A stretch of DNA of 64,000 nucleotides from Nematostella vectensis (taxonomy: Eukaryota > Cnidaria > Anthozoa > Actiniaria > Edwardsiidae). The DNA lies in contig NC_064039.1 of NCBI RefSeq assembly GCF_932526225.1, positions 15,146,139 to 15,210,138 of the forward strand, read 5' to 3'. Of the stretch, positions 13,401 to 24,489 are shown piece after piece. A program made the translations under genes and the position numbers. The notes under the pieces are model-generated. The model had not been told where the DNA came from. It saw nothing but the letters and a program-made list of their open reading frames with translations, and searched no databases. How positions within the stretch are numbered: the first letter of the stretch is position 1; the number at the start of each line of letters is the position of its first letter.

Positions 13401-14529
13401 TCCGACTCTGCCACCATCTTGTTTTGAAGATTAACATTGGATAATTTATGCTTATTTATTACACCAAGTAATCCACCCAAATGACAGGAAAGGGAGAGGG
13501 CCCTGGGAACGAGGTTGGGAGGGGGAGGTTATCGCTCGCTGAGTTTTTTTAGGCAGGATGGAATATTCCAGATGAATGATGTTAGGCTGCGCGTTGTAAA
13601 GGGGATCAGGGAATGGTAAAAGAAAAGTGATTTGTTAACTTAAGTGATTTGTTAACTTTTTTACAGCAATCACACGAAATTCTGTTGACAAAAGCGAGAC
13701 GCCAACTGCAAATTTACAAAGTAAGTTGTTTTTTAAGTATCTCTGGATCGGTAAAATTTCTGTGTTGAACGTAAACGGTGGGATAAATCATCAAATTCGG
13801 CAAAGTTTCACAAAAAACCTGGCGAGAATCTAGATCTCGCGTGATATGCAACAGAAGTGCGATTCTCTTTGCCTTTTTGGGATTTCTACCGTTAGTTCGT
13901 TTCCTAGTTGATTTGCAAATGAGATGCTCATCTCAATAGTGACAGGGCCTTAGCAGGGGATGGGGCACTGGGGGCACGTGCCCCCCCCCCCTCCCCCAAA
14001 TATTTTCTAAAATTATAAGGAAATGACCAGTAGGGGCGTGGCTGTGTCCCCCATTGTTTTCTTTTAATGTTTCTTCATCGTCCCCAATAATTAGAGGGCT
14101 TCTACCGCCCTAAGTGAAGTAAATCCGCTTGTAACACAGTAAATAACAATCCAGCCTACAAATAAAACAGCTCAATTATATCAAATTTCAAATCAAATAA
14201 TACGGAGAAAAGTGAATTTTTTTTAAAGGATGAAAGGTTTGAATATTTCCACGTCAGTCGTATCTACAGACTTTTTCCCCGTCTGTTAACCAAAAGCCAA
14301 CCTGATTAACCCATGTGTCTGCTCTATAGCGTCAAGAACCTCGACGCCGCTCGTAATCACAAATGAGATGTCAGACGCAGCAACGAGCACCGCGGCCGAG
14401 CCGCGTATCCCATTAAGCGTGTTCATAGGCGTTCTTTCCGCCTGGGCCACACTGACGGTCGCCGCCCTCATATGGTGTCACCTCCGAGTCAAGAAAAGCA
14501 CCAGCGACAAGCATGAATCTTGGCTCTAG
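7341..14529 (+). CDS. Gene A: kinase-less FGFR-like receptor (FGFRL-like)
   Basis: Five exons: 7341-7413, 11549-11836, 12167-12538, 13667-13720 and 14330-14529. All junctions are GT/AG and phase 1, and they join into one frame of 987 nt (328 aa). Order: signal peptide (1-24), Ig domain matching FGFR Ig2 (25-120), Ig domain matching FGFR Ig3 (121-244), Ser/Thr linker, membrane span (about 289-312), then a 16-residue tail ending ESWL and a stop. There is no kinase domain. This is the architecture of FGFRL1, the kinase-less FGF co-receptor or decoy, but with two Ig domains instead of the usual three; no Ig1 exon was found in the 4.1-kb first intron. Its Ig2 exon is the same length as gene B's (288 nt) and very similar, so A and B are tandem paralogs. 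Cnidarian FGFRL function is inferred. Confidence 0.87.
7414..11548 (+). other. Gene A intron 1, no exon seen
   Basis: A 4.1-kb intron. I looked for an Ig1-like exon (Cys, WLK, YxCxxxN pattern in phase 1) on the plus strand and found none. It contains a poly-G tract (about 9935-9954) and, near 11021, the left end of the TA-flanked transposon family described at 41033. An open frame at 8070-8324 has no recognisable domain. Confidence 0.55.
11549..11836 (+). CDS. Gene A exon 2: FGFR Ig2-type domain
   Basis: Phase 1-1, 288 nt, acceptor CATAG and donor GTAAGTGAG. It encodes the FGFR Ig2 core: FIAWPAW, Cys in LKCKA, GTPPL, FTWLKNGK, LRLRDLVPADTGDYTC and YGQINHTYTL. FGFR Ig2 carries the heparin- and FGF-binding surface. 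Near-identical motifs occur in gene B exon 5. Confidence 0.92.
12167..12538 (+). CDS. Gene A exon 3: FGFR Ig3-type domain
   Basis: Phase 1-1, 372 nt, the same length as the Ig3 exon of gene C. Motifs: NATLACIVAVSGTLPDFRW, VELRLENLTEREFGLYTC and VVSNHLGRDYRSAFL. The two Ig cysteines are in LACIV and YTCVV. It ends in a basic RRKPKRPSQ stretch before the donor GTAAGT. Confidence 0.92.
12755..12888 (+). CDS. Candidate alternative last exon, PAN/Apple-like
   Basis: The acceptor TTTTGCAG at 12754 is in phase 1, matching the donor of gene A exon 3. Splicing here gives 44 residues ending in a TGA at 12886-12888. The peptide has a Cys pattern of half a PAN/Apple module (DCWKQC, ENCLGFVFYN, KKAKICD). 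AATAAA lies 2 nt after the stop. The product would be a 288-aa secreted protein with two Ig domains and a Cys-rich tail and no membrane anchor. Use of the exon is inferred; it sits inside a transposon-like element. Confidence 0.5.
12890..12895 (+). promoter_or_regulatory. AATAAA poly(A) signal after PAN-like exon
   Basis: A canonical AATAAA directly after the stop of the candidate PAN-like exon. It would allow intronic polyadenylation of gene A, although such a short 3' UTR is unusual. Confidence 0.45.
13667..13720 (+). CDS. Gene A exon 4: short linker
   Basis: 54 nt, phase 1-1, between acceptor TTTTTTACAG and donor GTAAGTT. It encodes a polar membrane-proximal linker (ITRNSVDKSETPTANLQ). 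It has no counterpart of the same length in genes B or C. Confidence 0.75.
14330..14529 (+). CDS. Gene A exon 5: membrane span, short tail, stop
   Basis: The acceptor is CTCTATAG. The exon encodes a Thr/Ser/Ala-rich stalk, the hydrophobic span IPLSVFIGVLSAWATLTVAA plus LIWC, a stop-transfer HLRVKK and the tail STSDKHESWL, then TAG. The last residues fit a class I PDZ ligand (Ser at -2, Leu at 0). Codons are GC-richer than the surrounding intron, as expected for coding sequence. Confidence 0.85.
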
Positions 14530-14889
14530 AGCCGCACCAGCCTGGTGTTATGTCTGGTCTTCCTGTGGTGATGTCATATTGCCAACAGGGAGCCCGTAGC
14601 ACCACAGGAAAACCGAAAAGAAAGCCATGGCCTAGGCTGAATGAAATTGGACCTCACGACTGCGTACATGACATTTTAGATCTAGAATAATATTTAATCT
14701 TCGAACGTTTGTTATCTTATTCAATAGCGGTGTTATATAGAAAATGGAAACAAAAGTAACAATTGAGGTGTTATACATGCGAGGGAATGCTTATAAACTC
14801 TCAAAGGCGTTATTGAGTCGATGGACTGGCAAACTTTGTCGCGATTTTTGGAGGCGATTTTATCGCACCCCAAGACACGCGTGGAAATA

Positions 14890-15700
14890 CACTCATTTTT
14901 TTATAAGAACGTCCAGCCTGAGATTTCGACAAATTTTAAACACGAGGTTCCTCTATAAGGGACAGCTCCTCCCACCCCTGGGCTCGAATTTGCAATTATA
15001 ATTAGAACACTGCCAAACTGGCAGTCACAAGTTATGTCTCTTGTTAAATTGCTTATCTCTGAGCCTCAGTCAGCTGGAATAAAACATTTTTTTGCACAGG
15101 TAAAAAGACAGTTGTGTTAAGGGATCGATAAATTAGTGATTTGCTTTCCACTCACTTTTTCGGTGCAAAATTTTAAGTTTCGCGCTATCCATAATCTAAC
15201 GCATCTGCATAAATTATTATCGCGCTGTGATAAAAATGCTCGTATTTTAGAGCGCACACAGTTTGGTATAGCATTATTTTACCATTTTAGGTGGACAAGT
15301 CTAGGAATGATATTTAATAAGGTTTAGAATATTAAATTTGAATCTAGCGCTCAGAGCAATTGTCCTGATATGTTGACTCTGATTGATAACTGATTGAGCC
15401 CGGGAGTTCCCTTTTATAGCGGAACCTCGAGTTTAAGAAAATATTTAGAACATGAGCACAGATAGCAGGAAAACCATTGCTTTGTTGGTCTGATGCGTTC
15501 TAAATTGCATGCAGAATATAATTGTGTTCATCGTAGTAACCATATATATTATTGCTATTGATCATTTATATTATTCTCTGGGTATTATATTTTTATTTAC
15601 ACTAAAATTTAAGAACGTCGCTCAGAATAGAACTGTTTCAGCCTTAAAAAGCCAGGCCCATCCTCAACTGGAAATCAAACATTCTTATAAAAAAAGAGTG
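14890..15700 (-). mobile_element. TA-flanked TIR element (long copy)
   Basis: It begins CACTCATTTTTTTATAAGAA and ends TTCTTATAAAAAAAGAGTG, with TA on both sides (14888-14889 and 15701-15702). The sub-terminal sequence is the reverse complement of the 305-bp element at 41033-41337, so this is an inverted, longer copy (about 811 bp). The TA target and TIRs suggest a Tc1/mariner-type non-autonomous element. Confidence 0.7.
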
Positions 15701-15794
15701 TAGCCTGCAAATTTGAATTAGTGACGATTCCACTACTTTGACAGCTTGCAAGTACTTTGAGCCCGCAAGTTTTGCAACTTTAATTCAAGCGTAT

Positions 15795-15940
15795 TAGGCT
15801 AAGTTCAAACGTCGTATTATCCATGCGCCGTATTCAATGCAAATGCATGCAAATAAATCACGTCGATTGTTCCATCTTCATTTGCACGCATTTGCATTGA
15901 ATACGGCTCATGGATAATACGAGGTTTGAGCTTAGCCTTA
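15795..15940. repeat. Inverted repeat (foldback)
   Basis: Arms of about 57 bp share CGTATTATCCATGC / CATGGATAATACGA and TTGAATACGGC / GCCGTATTCAA, with a loop of about 35 bp. This is a miniature foldback element. Confidence 0.75.
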
Positions 15941-16372
15941 AGACGCTAAAATCATCCATATTTTTCTCGAGCGGAATAGACAAAGAAAATTGCAAGAACT
16001 GAAACCTAATGGTACTTTGGGTGACAAGCTTATTGCGGTCTTGCAATGAATGTCACACTTCTTGCCGCACGAACAAAATTCGCCAGTGTAAACGGCTTGA
16101 AGCCCGCTACCCGCGAACTGGAACCTGCGACCATTAGAGCTTGTGTATACATGCCTTTAGGTTAGTTGCCGCGGCGGAGTGCGCGTGTGAATGGAAAGCA
16201 TTCTTCTTCTCGAGGGAAGAGAATAAGTTATACTACTCCTTATCAAAGTTACTTGTTGTTTCAGTTTTGAAAGCGACATTTTGCGTGACATTGTAACGCT
16301 TGATTGTGTGACGAAGAGAGTAAGTCACGTAAGGATAGTGGTCATAAGATACTACAGTATATCGCTTGCACT

Positions 16373-16489
16373 ACCCTGGGTGCTACCACTGGCTCCGAGC
16401 TTCCTGGCGACAACAATTTCCGCGAAGCTCGTTCGCTTCACTCAAATCGTTGTCGCTGCGAAGCTCGGAGTCTCCTGGTACCAAGGGTA
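16373..16489. mobile_element. Hairpin MITE, CCGAGCTTC family
   Basis: An imperfect inverted repeat from ACCCTGGGTGCTACCACTGG to CCAAGGGTA. Its inner arms are CTCCGAGCTTC / GAAGCTCGGAG and GACAACAATTT / AAATCGTTGTC. It shares its arm motif with the more perfect hairpin at 54446-54526. Confidence 0.65.
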
Positions 16490-17070
16490 CGTTTGCAATG
16501 GAATAAGTCTGCTTTTGCGCTTGCATAACGAGAGTGACTTGTGTGACAGTTTATAAAGCTCAGAATTCTCGTCTGAATATAAGGAAGGATTGTTTGACAT
16601 GGTCGTTTCAGCATCCGTGTAAGTGTGCATTAGCTCAGAAGATTGCGTAAGAGGAAAGGCCGTTATTCCTGGCGCTCTTGTTTTGTGTGAGCCAGCACGT
16701 GCTGTGGGCCACCATGTCTAACGCAACGTACAGGTTTGGATAGGCTCCATTTGTCTCTCCATTATAGGCCACCATACTTTGCAAACAACTTGTGCGGTTT
16801 AACTAGCATGCCTTGCGGGCTAATTACTGGGATACCTGTGGTAGCCCTAATCAGGTTTGACTAGCATGTCTTGCGGGCTAATTTGGATAGGCCTACATAC
16901 TTTGCACTTTGCACGTCTAAGAGGAGGCCACTTTGCCTTGCGCGGTGGCTTGGGCAGGCTGACACGCTTAGCACGCCTACGAAAGACAAACAGTCATGCC
17001 TTGCACGCCATAGAGAGGCCGGCACGTCTTGCGCTCTTGGGGTAGGTTGAAAAGAAGTGTTGAAGCAGCA

Positions 17071-17145
17071 ATGCTGTGGAGTACAATGTGGAGTTTTTGT
17101 AGACTCAAACTCTACTTGTTTGCTTAGTGGCCCACATCGCCTTCG
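17071..17145 (+). pseudogene. Relic copy of gene B internal signal-peptide exon
   Basis: About 130 bp at 17064-17195 match 42350-42480 closely. The ATG and the donor (GGTAAGCGG) are kept. An extra two bases after TTTTTGTAGAC (a TC in the copy) shift the frame, which reads into a TAG at 17125-17127. It is therefore a broken copy of the 42357 signal-peptide exon. Confidence 0.75.
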
Positions 17146-17253
17146 GTAAGCGGACAAAACACGACTAAAGACCACGGGAATGGATGAGCTGAGCTATTGT
17201 TGCATTCGTGGAAACCTGTATTCCATAATCTTAGTGCTAACTTGCCAATCTTA

Positions 17254-17818
17254 TGGACTAGTCATTTAAAACCCCCAACCCCATGGTCCCGTGAAGTGTG
17301 GGGTTAACATAAAGGTTTAGCTAGAGCACTTTTGAACAAGAATCTGTCCCGAGGGGGTGGGAGAATTGATAGTTTTGACTCTAAGACTTGTCCCCACCGT
17401 GGGGGCTTGGGGACAAATGAATAACTTCACAAAATGTTCTTTGCAAAAGTCGTGTCAGCTTTTGGTTTAAGACTTTTTCTTCTGTAGCAAGCGCTTCCAT
17501 GTATCAGCGTGTGGCCAGGTGCATGTGCAAAAATGAATATGAATTATAACTATGGACAGATAAAAATAATTATTTTTTTCATTTGTTTGGTAACTGTTCC
17601 TTCATAGTTATTAGTAAAAATGTACTCGCAGAAGTGTACTAAGATGAAGGCTTATTTCAGATGATTTGTTACCTTTAGTTTCAATCCCGAGGGGTAGGGG
17701 CGTTTGACTTCAGTTTTGTCCCAAGAGGGTGGGGGATTTTCTCTTCTTAGTACAGCGTCAAAGTCTAATCCCCCATTCCCCGGGACCATGGGGGTGGGGG
17801 TTTCAATTGACGAGTGCA
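17254..17818. mobile_element. TIR element inside the relic
   Basis: The ends are inverted copies (TGGACTAGTCATTTAAAACC on the left; the reverse complement of the right end reads TGCACTCGTCAATTGAAACC). They are flanked by TTA at 17251-17253 and 17819-17821. A 3-bp TWA target and these TIRs would fit a PIF/Harbinger-type MITE. A longer direct repeat TTAGTGCTAA (17231-17240 and 17819-17828) is an alternative reading of the boundary. It separates the two relic exons. Confidence 0.6.
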
Positions 17819-17884
17819 TTAGTGCTAAGTGTATACCTTTGTGTTAATTTCTTGGTGCTAATGACGATTGTTTTACTTTATCAG

Positions 17885-17935
17885 GAGCCTGTCAACAGCG
17901 GGAGGACATGTCAAGTTTGCCTATTGAAAAAGGAG
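17885..17935 (+). pseudogene. Relic copy of gene B linker exon
   Basis: 51 nt, exactly the length of gene B exon 42591-42641. It has the same upstream sequence (GTGCTAATGACG...TTTTACTTTATCAG), the same phase 1-1 and a GTACAA donor. The frame is open (ACQQREDMSSLPIEK against AGNRSTVISGSPTKN in gene B). No Ig or kinase exon follows it, so it is most likely a leftover of a third FGFR-type copy. Confidence 0.7.
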
Positions 17936-19099
17936 GTACAAATCAGCTCATTCAATACATATTTGTGTACGCCGCCACAGGAGTTTTTCTCTTCTAAAGC
18001 AATGGTGACAAGGGAGGCTTTCAAATATACAATTTCAGTGAGAACAATGCTAGGTATTTTGGTTATTTCTGGTGATTACATGCATTGGTCTATCTTAACA
18101 TTTTTATGGCGTTTATCCCTATACCGCAAAAAGAGTCACTGAACACTAAACCCAAGCGTCACCTATGTGTTTTCTTAGTACGGTCATACGATTTGTTCCC
18201 GAATATCTAGAGCTTTTAAGGGAATTCAGAAAGTTTGCCATGAATATAGAAACTCTGCAAATCTCAGGTTTGAGAGGTGTTCATATTCCGTGACACTTAA
18301 TTTCCGCTTTCTCAACATGCCCCAACAATTCTTTAAGGTTTCAAACGTTTTGCACAAAATTACAAAAATAACGTACCAAATTTTGAACCAAGTACCAAAC
18401 AGTCAAGCAAGTACTAAACAGTACTAAATTGTTTACCAAACTTTCAAGCGAGTACTAAACAGTAATAAACTGCTTACCAAGTACCAATTTATGTAGTCCA
18501 TGGGCCAATACACAGAATTATCGATTTTACTACCATCTTGAGGGACTAAAGCTATCAAATATTTTAGAAAACCTCATATACCCAACTTCATAATTATCCA
18601 TGATAGCGTGTCAAAAACACGTACAAGTACACTTTATTTTTGCGTCACTTTTATTTCGCGAATGATGATTACAGCACATTTTAATTCCACTTTTTTGGTT
18701 GATTTTATTATCCCCAAAAAAAGCGAAAATAAAGTGTTCTGGTTTTTACGAAAATAGGAAAATCGCGAAAATAAAGTGTGGCGAAATATCGCCATTAAAA
18801 TCGCGAAATCTTGACTTCGCGTAAATTAAGTGTGAAGTAAATTAAGTAGCTATTATGGATATATCACGTTATGAAGTGGAGTCATTTGCGAGGAGGCCTT
18901 GTCCATTTATATTTATGGCATGCTTTATTTAATATTTATAATATATATCGAAACGGTATCCAGATAGATCAAGTATGTAATTCAACTTGATTTGTTTATC
19001 GAAGATATGTACTTATTTCAATGTCAATTCAGTGGTTGCTATGGCAACTAAGCCATTACATAGCATATATATAATCCATTCAATTTATTCCTTTAAATG

Positions 19100-21165
19100 T
19101 GTCTGCTGAATGCCTGGGTTGGGTAGCCCGCTTGCTATTGAATGCCCGGGTTGGAGAGACCGCCATGCTTTTAAATGATAGGGTTTGGTAGACCGCCATG
19201 CTATTGAATGATAGGGTTGGGTAGACCGCCATGCTATTGAATGCCTGGTTTGGGTAGACCGCCATGCTATTGAATGATAGGGTTGGGTAGACCGCCATGC
19301 TATTGAATGGTAGGGTTGAATAGACCGCCATGCTATTGAATGGTAGGGCTGGGTAGACCGCCATGCTATTGATTGGTAGGGTTGGGTAGACCGCCATGGT
19401 ATTGAATGATAGGGTTGGGTAGACCGCCATGCTATTGAATGATAGGGTTGGGTAGACCGCCACAATATTGAATGCCCGGGTTGGGTAGACCGCCATGCTA
19501 TTGAATGCCCGGGTTGGGTAGACCGCCATGCTATTGAATGATAGAGTTGGGCAGACCGCCATGCTATTGAATGATAGGGTTGGATAGACCGCCATGCTAT
19601 TGAATGATAGGGTTGGGTAGACCGCCATGCTATTGAATGCCCGGGTTGGGTAGACAGCCATGCTATCGAATGCCCGGGTTGGATAGACCGCCATGCTATT
19701 GAATGTCCGTGTTGGGTAGACCGCCATGCTATTGAATGTCCGTGTTGGGTAGACTGCCATGCTATTGAATGCCCGGGTTAGGTAGACCGCCATGCTATTG
19801 AATGCCCGGGTTGGATAGACCGCAATGCTTTTGAATGCCCGGATTGGATAGACCGCCATGCTATTGAATGATAGGGTTGGGTAGACCGCCATGCTATTGA
19901 ATGATAGGGTTGGGTAGACCGCCATGCTATTGAATGATAGGGTTGGGTAGACCGCCATGCTATTGAATGATAGGGTTGGGTAGACCGCCATGCTATTGAA
20001 TGATAGAGTTGGGCAGACCGCCATGCTATTGAATGATAGGGTTGGATAGACCGCCATGCTATTGAATGATAGGGTTGGGTAGACCGCCATGCTATTGAAT
20101 GCACGGGTTGGGTAGACCGCCATGCTATCGAATGCCCGGGTTGGATAGACCGCCATCCTATTGAATGATAGGGTTGGGTAGACCGCCATGCTATTGAATG
20201 TCCGTGTTGGGTAGACTGCCATGCTATTGAATGCCCGGGTTAGGTAGACCGCCATGCTAGTGAATGCCCGGGTTGGGTAGACCGCCATGCTATCGAATGC
20301 CCGGGTTGGATAGACCGCCATGCTATTGAATGATAGGGTAGGGTAGACCGCCATGCTATTGAATGTCCGTGTTGGGTAGACTGCCATGCTATTGAATGCC
20401 CGGGTTAGGTAGACCGCCATGATATTGAATGCCCGGGTTGGATAGACCGCAATGCTTTTGAATGCCCGGATTGGATAGACCGCGATGCTATTGAATGATA
20501 GGGTTGGGTAGACCGCCATGCTATTGAATGATAGGGTTGGGTAGACCGCCATGCTATTGAATGATAGGGTTGGGTAGACCGCCATGCTATTGAATGATAG
20601 GGTTGGGTAGACCGCAATGCTATTGAATGCCCGGGTTGGGTAGACCGCAATGCTATTGAATGATAGGGTTGGATAGACCAACATGCTATTGAATGATAGG
20701 GTTGAGTAGACCGCCATGCTTTTGAATGCCCGGATTGGATAGACCGCCATGCTATTGAATGATAGGGTTGGGTAGACCGCCATGCTATTGAATGATAGGG
20801 TTGGGAGACCGCCATGCTATTGAATGCCCGGGTTGGGTAGACCGCCATGCTATTGAATGATAGGGTTGGATAGACCAACATGCTATTGAATGATAGAGTT
20901 GGGCAGACCGCCATGCTATTGAATGATAGGGTTGGGTAGACCGTCATGCTATTGAATGCCCGGGTTGGGTAGACCGCCATGTCATCGAATGCCTGGGTTG
21001 GGTAGACCGCTATGCTATTGAATTATAGGGTTGGGTAGACCGCTTTGCTATTGAATGCCTGGGTTGGGTAGACCGCCATGCTATTGAATGATAGGGTTGG
21101 GTAGACCGCCATAATGTTGAATGCCCGTGTTGGGTAGACCACCATATGCTTTTGAGTACCCGGTT
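19100..21165. repeat. 33-bp minisatellite, about 62 copies
   Basis: The unit is about ATAGGGTTGGGTAGACCGCC plus ATGCTATTGAATG, with two main variants (ATAGGG or CCCGGG at the join) intermixed in a higher-order pattern. Since 33 bp is 11 codons and the minus strand lacks stops in two frames, it yields a 567-codon minus-strand frame (19080-20783) repeating MAVYPTLSFNS / MAVYPTRAFNS. Single-base losses (for example near 20798) shift the frame. There is no signal peptide or conserved ends, so I treat it as non-coding satellite. Confidence 0.95.
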
Positions 21166-24100
21166 ATAACCTTGAAAATAAAAGCCCTTATCTTTGCTTG
21201 CGATATTCATCAATACACTTGCGATTCTTAAAGCGAAGGTGTCTCAAGTAGCGAGGATAAGAATATCATCTTCCCACGTCTCACGTACTTACGTGAATAT
21301 GCAAAACGCAAGACTGGTCAATTAACGAACTACCCAAGAAACCCCAAAACATTATCAATCGCCATCATAACACAATATAGCACGGACGCTTGAATGTAAT
21401 TACCGGCTTTCTTCTTCCTAAACATAATGGCAAACCATTCTTGCCAGTGGTGTGTGGACGCTGACTCGTATATCCTAATCAATGTCTAATCCATGCTTGA
21501 TGGTCGACAATAGCCGAGTTATGTACGTTGTGGATATCATATTTAAACTGGCAGCATGATTACATATGATAAAGTGACAAAACCATTAGATCGCGATAGA
21601 TTCGACTTCTCAACCAAACATTAACAAGAACGACAAGATCGTCCGTCTAAAGATCTTTGCTCGCAAGGTAAGTGAAGAATTTAGGAGGGAATGTGTATGC
21701 GATTCAATATAATAGGGTGAAAAACAATGATTGCATACATATATTGTATATTGTGTTTTCAGCAGTTAAAAGCTCATTACTGGTGGTATATTTGTTCTTG
21801 TTTATCTCTATCTAACTATAAAAAATGACTTGATTCAACAATTTTATTTAAAAAACGTACGCAAAGGTGTTATTTTGGAGTGTGGATTTGAATATTAAAG
21901 ACTGCAAAAAGGAAGATCGGGAACATTAAACGCCTAAATGTCATATTCACAAGTGTATATCACTTTATTATATAAAAGAGAAAGCATGATTATACATACA
22001 AACGCTAGTGGAAGCCCAAATAATGGGCATAACATTTGCTTTAGAATCAAAAACCGAAAGTTCCCCGAATTATAAACATAAAGTAAAGTGCATAAGGAAG
22101 TGGTATTTGTATGGAAGTCTCCAGCTGCCTGAGAGTTGGCGCCGAGGGCGGAGCGAGGTTTGCGTGGAATAAGCTGCACTGACACGTTTGATCCGGTTAC
22201 AATAGGTATACCTAGGGGGAGGGGGGGGGTCGCCCACGAAATGTTATTTTACCCGAAACTGGTATAATACAAGGAGATGTATAAGCCGTCACATAGATAC
22301 TCTTTTTTAAGTGACAGAAGTCAAGCAGAGGGGTGAGCAAGTTAAAGGAATAAGAGCAGAAATATTAATTATAGGCTAATCGCTGTTACCGAAACTACGC
22401 CTTTAAAAAAACACAGTTATTGTTTTTATTGTTTGAAGACTCATTATGTGAAGAAATATAAAAATGATCATCTAACAAGCTCGATACTCATCAACCAATT
22501 TCAATAAAAACATAACACAATAGCTGACCAAGGCCAAAGGCGAATAAAATTTCAGCAAACTTGAAATTTTCGCGCGCGTTCCAAAATCGGCGGGAAATTC
22601 TCAACACAGGAAGTTTGAAGACGACTTTCCGTAAAGTCGATATTCTAGAGAAGATGACAAAATAAAATTACGTTTTAATGTGAATATCAATAAACTCGGT
22701 GATAAAAGCCAGTTTTCGATGGTCGTTTTACAAATAAACTGATTATTTCAAGCTTTGTAGGTGAGCGGTCCTGACCAAAGGATACCCGACATCTTGAGAG
22801 CCAATCAGAGTGCGCGATTTTGATGGATACCGGACCCCGAAAAAAAAGTGATCGTTTTATAGCATCATAGTGAAATGACGGACTGATTTTTCCTTTTCAT
22901 GACACAAATAACATGAGCCCGAAATGCACATACTTAGATTTTGGCTTTTTAAAATAATTTTTTCCTTGATCATCTTTGCGCTATGTACGGGCTCAGGGAC
23001 GAAAAGCTCAAATTTCAATGACACTTGACAAAAAGTCGCATCAATAAAAAGTCGCATTTGATATTTCGTTTGATATTACTCACTAAGTACTTAGGGGAAT
23101 TTATCGCCTTTTTTTATGTGAAACGAGCTTAATTGGAAACGTCAAGTCATGTTTTCCGTCATGTCATCATAGTGTGTTTGTATGACCAGGTATGTATCTT
23201 CGCCCTCGTACCAAGCATATTGTGATTAGCTCGCAAAAGCTATTTTTATCTTGGGGGCTGGCTACATGTACGAAACCAAAGATCAGTAAACTGCAAAAAT
23301 GCGTGGGACAGGGTACGGGGGAGGGGAACACGAAAGCGATAGTGGGCAGAGCACGCTTATAATAGCTCATCCCATAGAGCTCGATGTCTTATTCTAGCGC
23401 ATTCTGTTGGGTATTTGAAAGATCCCCTTTCTCGGTCTAAGAGAATCTAATTGTGGGCAAAGTACAGCCTTTGTCCTAAGAGAGGAAGTCCGTGTCAAGC
23501 GGGTATCGTCTTCAGACGGGTAAGACGAAGCCACTCTTTAACACACTAGACAGAATCAGTTATACACGTTTTGAAAATGGTTGCTCATAGTTTTAAGTCA
23601 AAATCTCAAATAATTCAAAACTCAAACTCAAATAAGATATGTATTTAGGCACAGTCTAAAGCGAAGCCAGCATTTTATCCTCCAATTAGCAAGCATAGAA
23701 TAGAAAAGTTTTGGTATTCCCTTTTGCTTAAACAATAGAGAGGAAGCAGGAAGTACTCAATGGCTGGATCATCAGTACCACAGATGCACCATATGCTTTC
23801 TATAGTTTCTTGTGATCTAATATAGCTACCTATATAGCTGAAACAAGCATACTTTATTTGTAGAGAAAAAAAATTACATACACATTATTGAATCCTTCGC
23901 TTTGGGGGGGAAATTGGTATCACAAACTCTTAAAAAGGTACAGAAATGTTGACTAGACAATGTCTTATGACGAAGGAGAGGCCGTATACGGGAAGGAGAA
24001 ATTATTTTGTTTCTATCAAAACCATGGATAGTTTTATTCAATTTTCAGAAATTTCATTCCTTGCGTTTATTGCCCACATGGTATTATCATGCGGTTTGTT

Positions 24101-24489
24101 ACACGCCTGTACGTGAAAACAAAGAAGTTTCGCAGATTTTAGTGATATCTTGTAAGTTGAGTTTTTTTTTACTAACCTTTTTGTGATTGTTAATCTGGAG
24201 GATGAAATGCTGGCAGCGCTTTATGCCTAAATCTATATTATATTTATTCTACTGAGGAGACGTATTTTTATCGCAAAGTGTGCTGGCGGGCAGGTGAGGC
24301 AGAACCACAGGGTCCCCGTCCGGATCGGACCCAAAACATAAACATCGGACCATAAACATAGTTATGTACCATTTCTCTAACGGAGCTCCGCGCGCGTTGA
24401 CGGAAGGACCCAGACAAGTAGCCAGAATTTGAGAGTGCACGCAGTATTATGGGTTAAATTAAAAAGGATAGTGTTTGCGAAGATCATCA

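Larger units (their letters stand above)
12613..13535. mobile_element. Foldback element in gene A intron 3
   Basis: The arms at about 12628-12676 and 13477-13530 are inverted copies sharing CAGGGCCCTCTCCCTTTC, the adjacent TCATTTGG and a G-rich outer end. A second inner inverted pair lies at about 12925-12976 and 13197-13237 (TGTCGTTTTTCT). The roughly 0.9-kb unit looks like a non-autonomous foldback DNA transposon. It contains the PAN-like terminal exon described next. Confidence 0.7.

Noticed and set aside
19080-20783. 567-codon minus-strand frame as a gene
   Set aside because: It is wholly made of the 33-bp satellite, which lacks stops in two minus frames; frame-shifting indels occur near 20798 and no unique N-terminal region exists.
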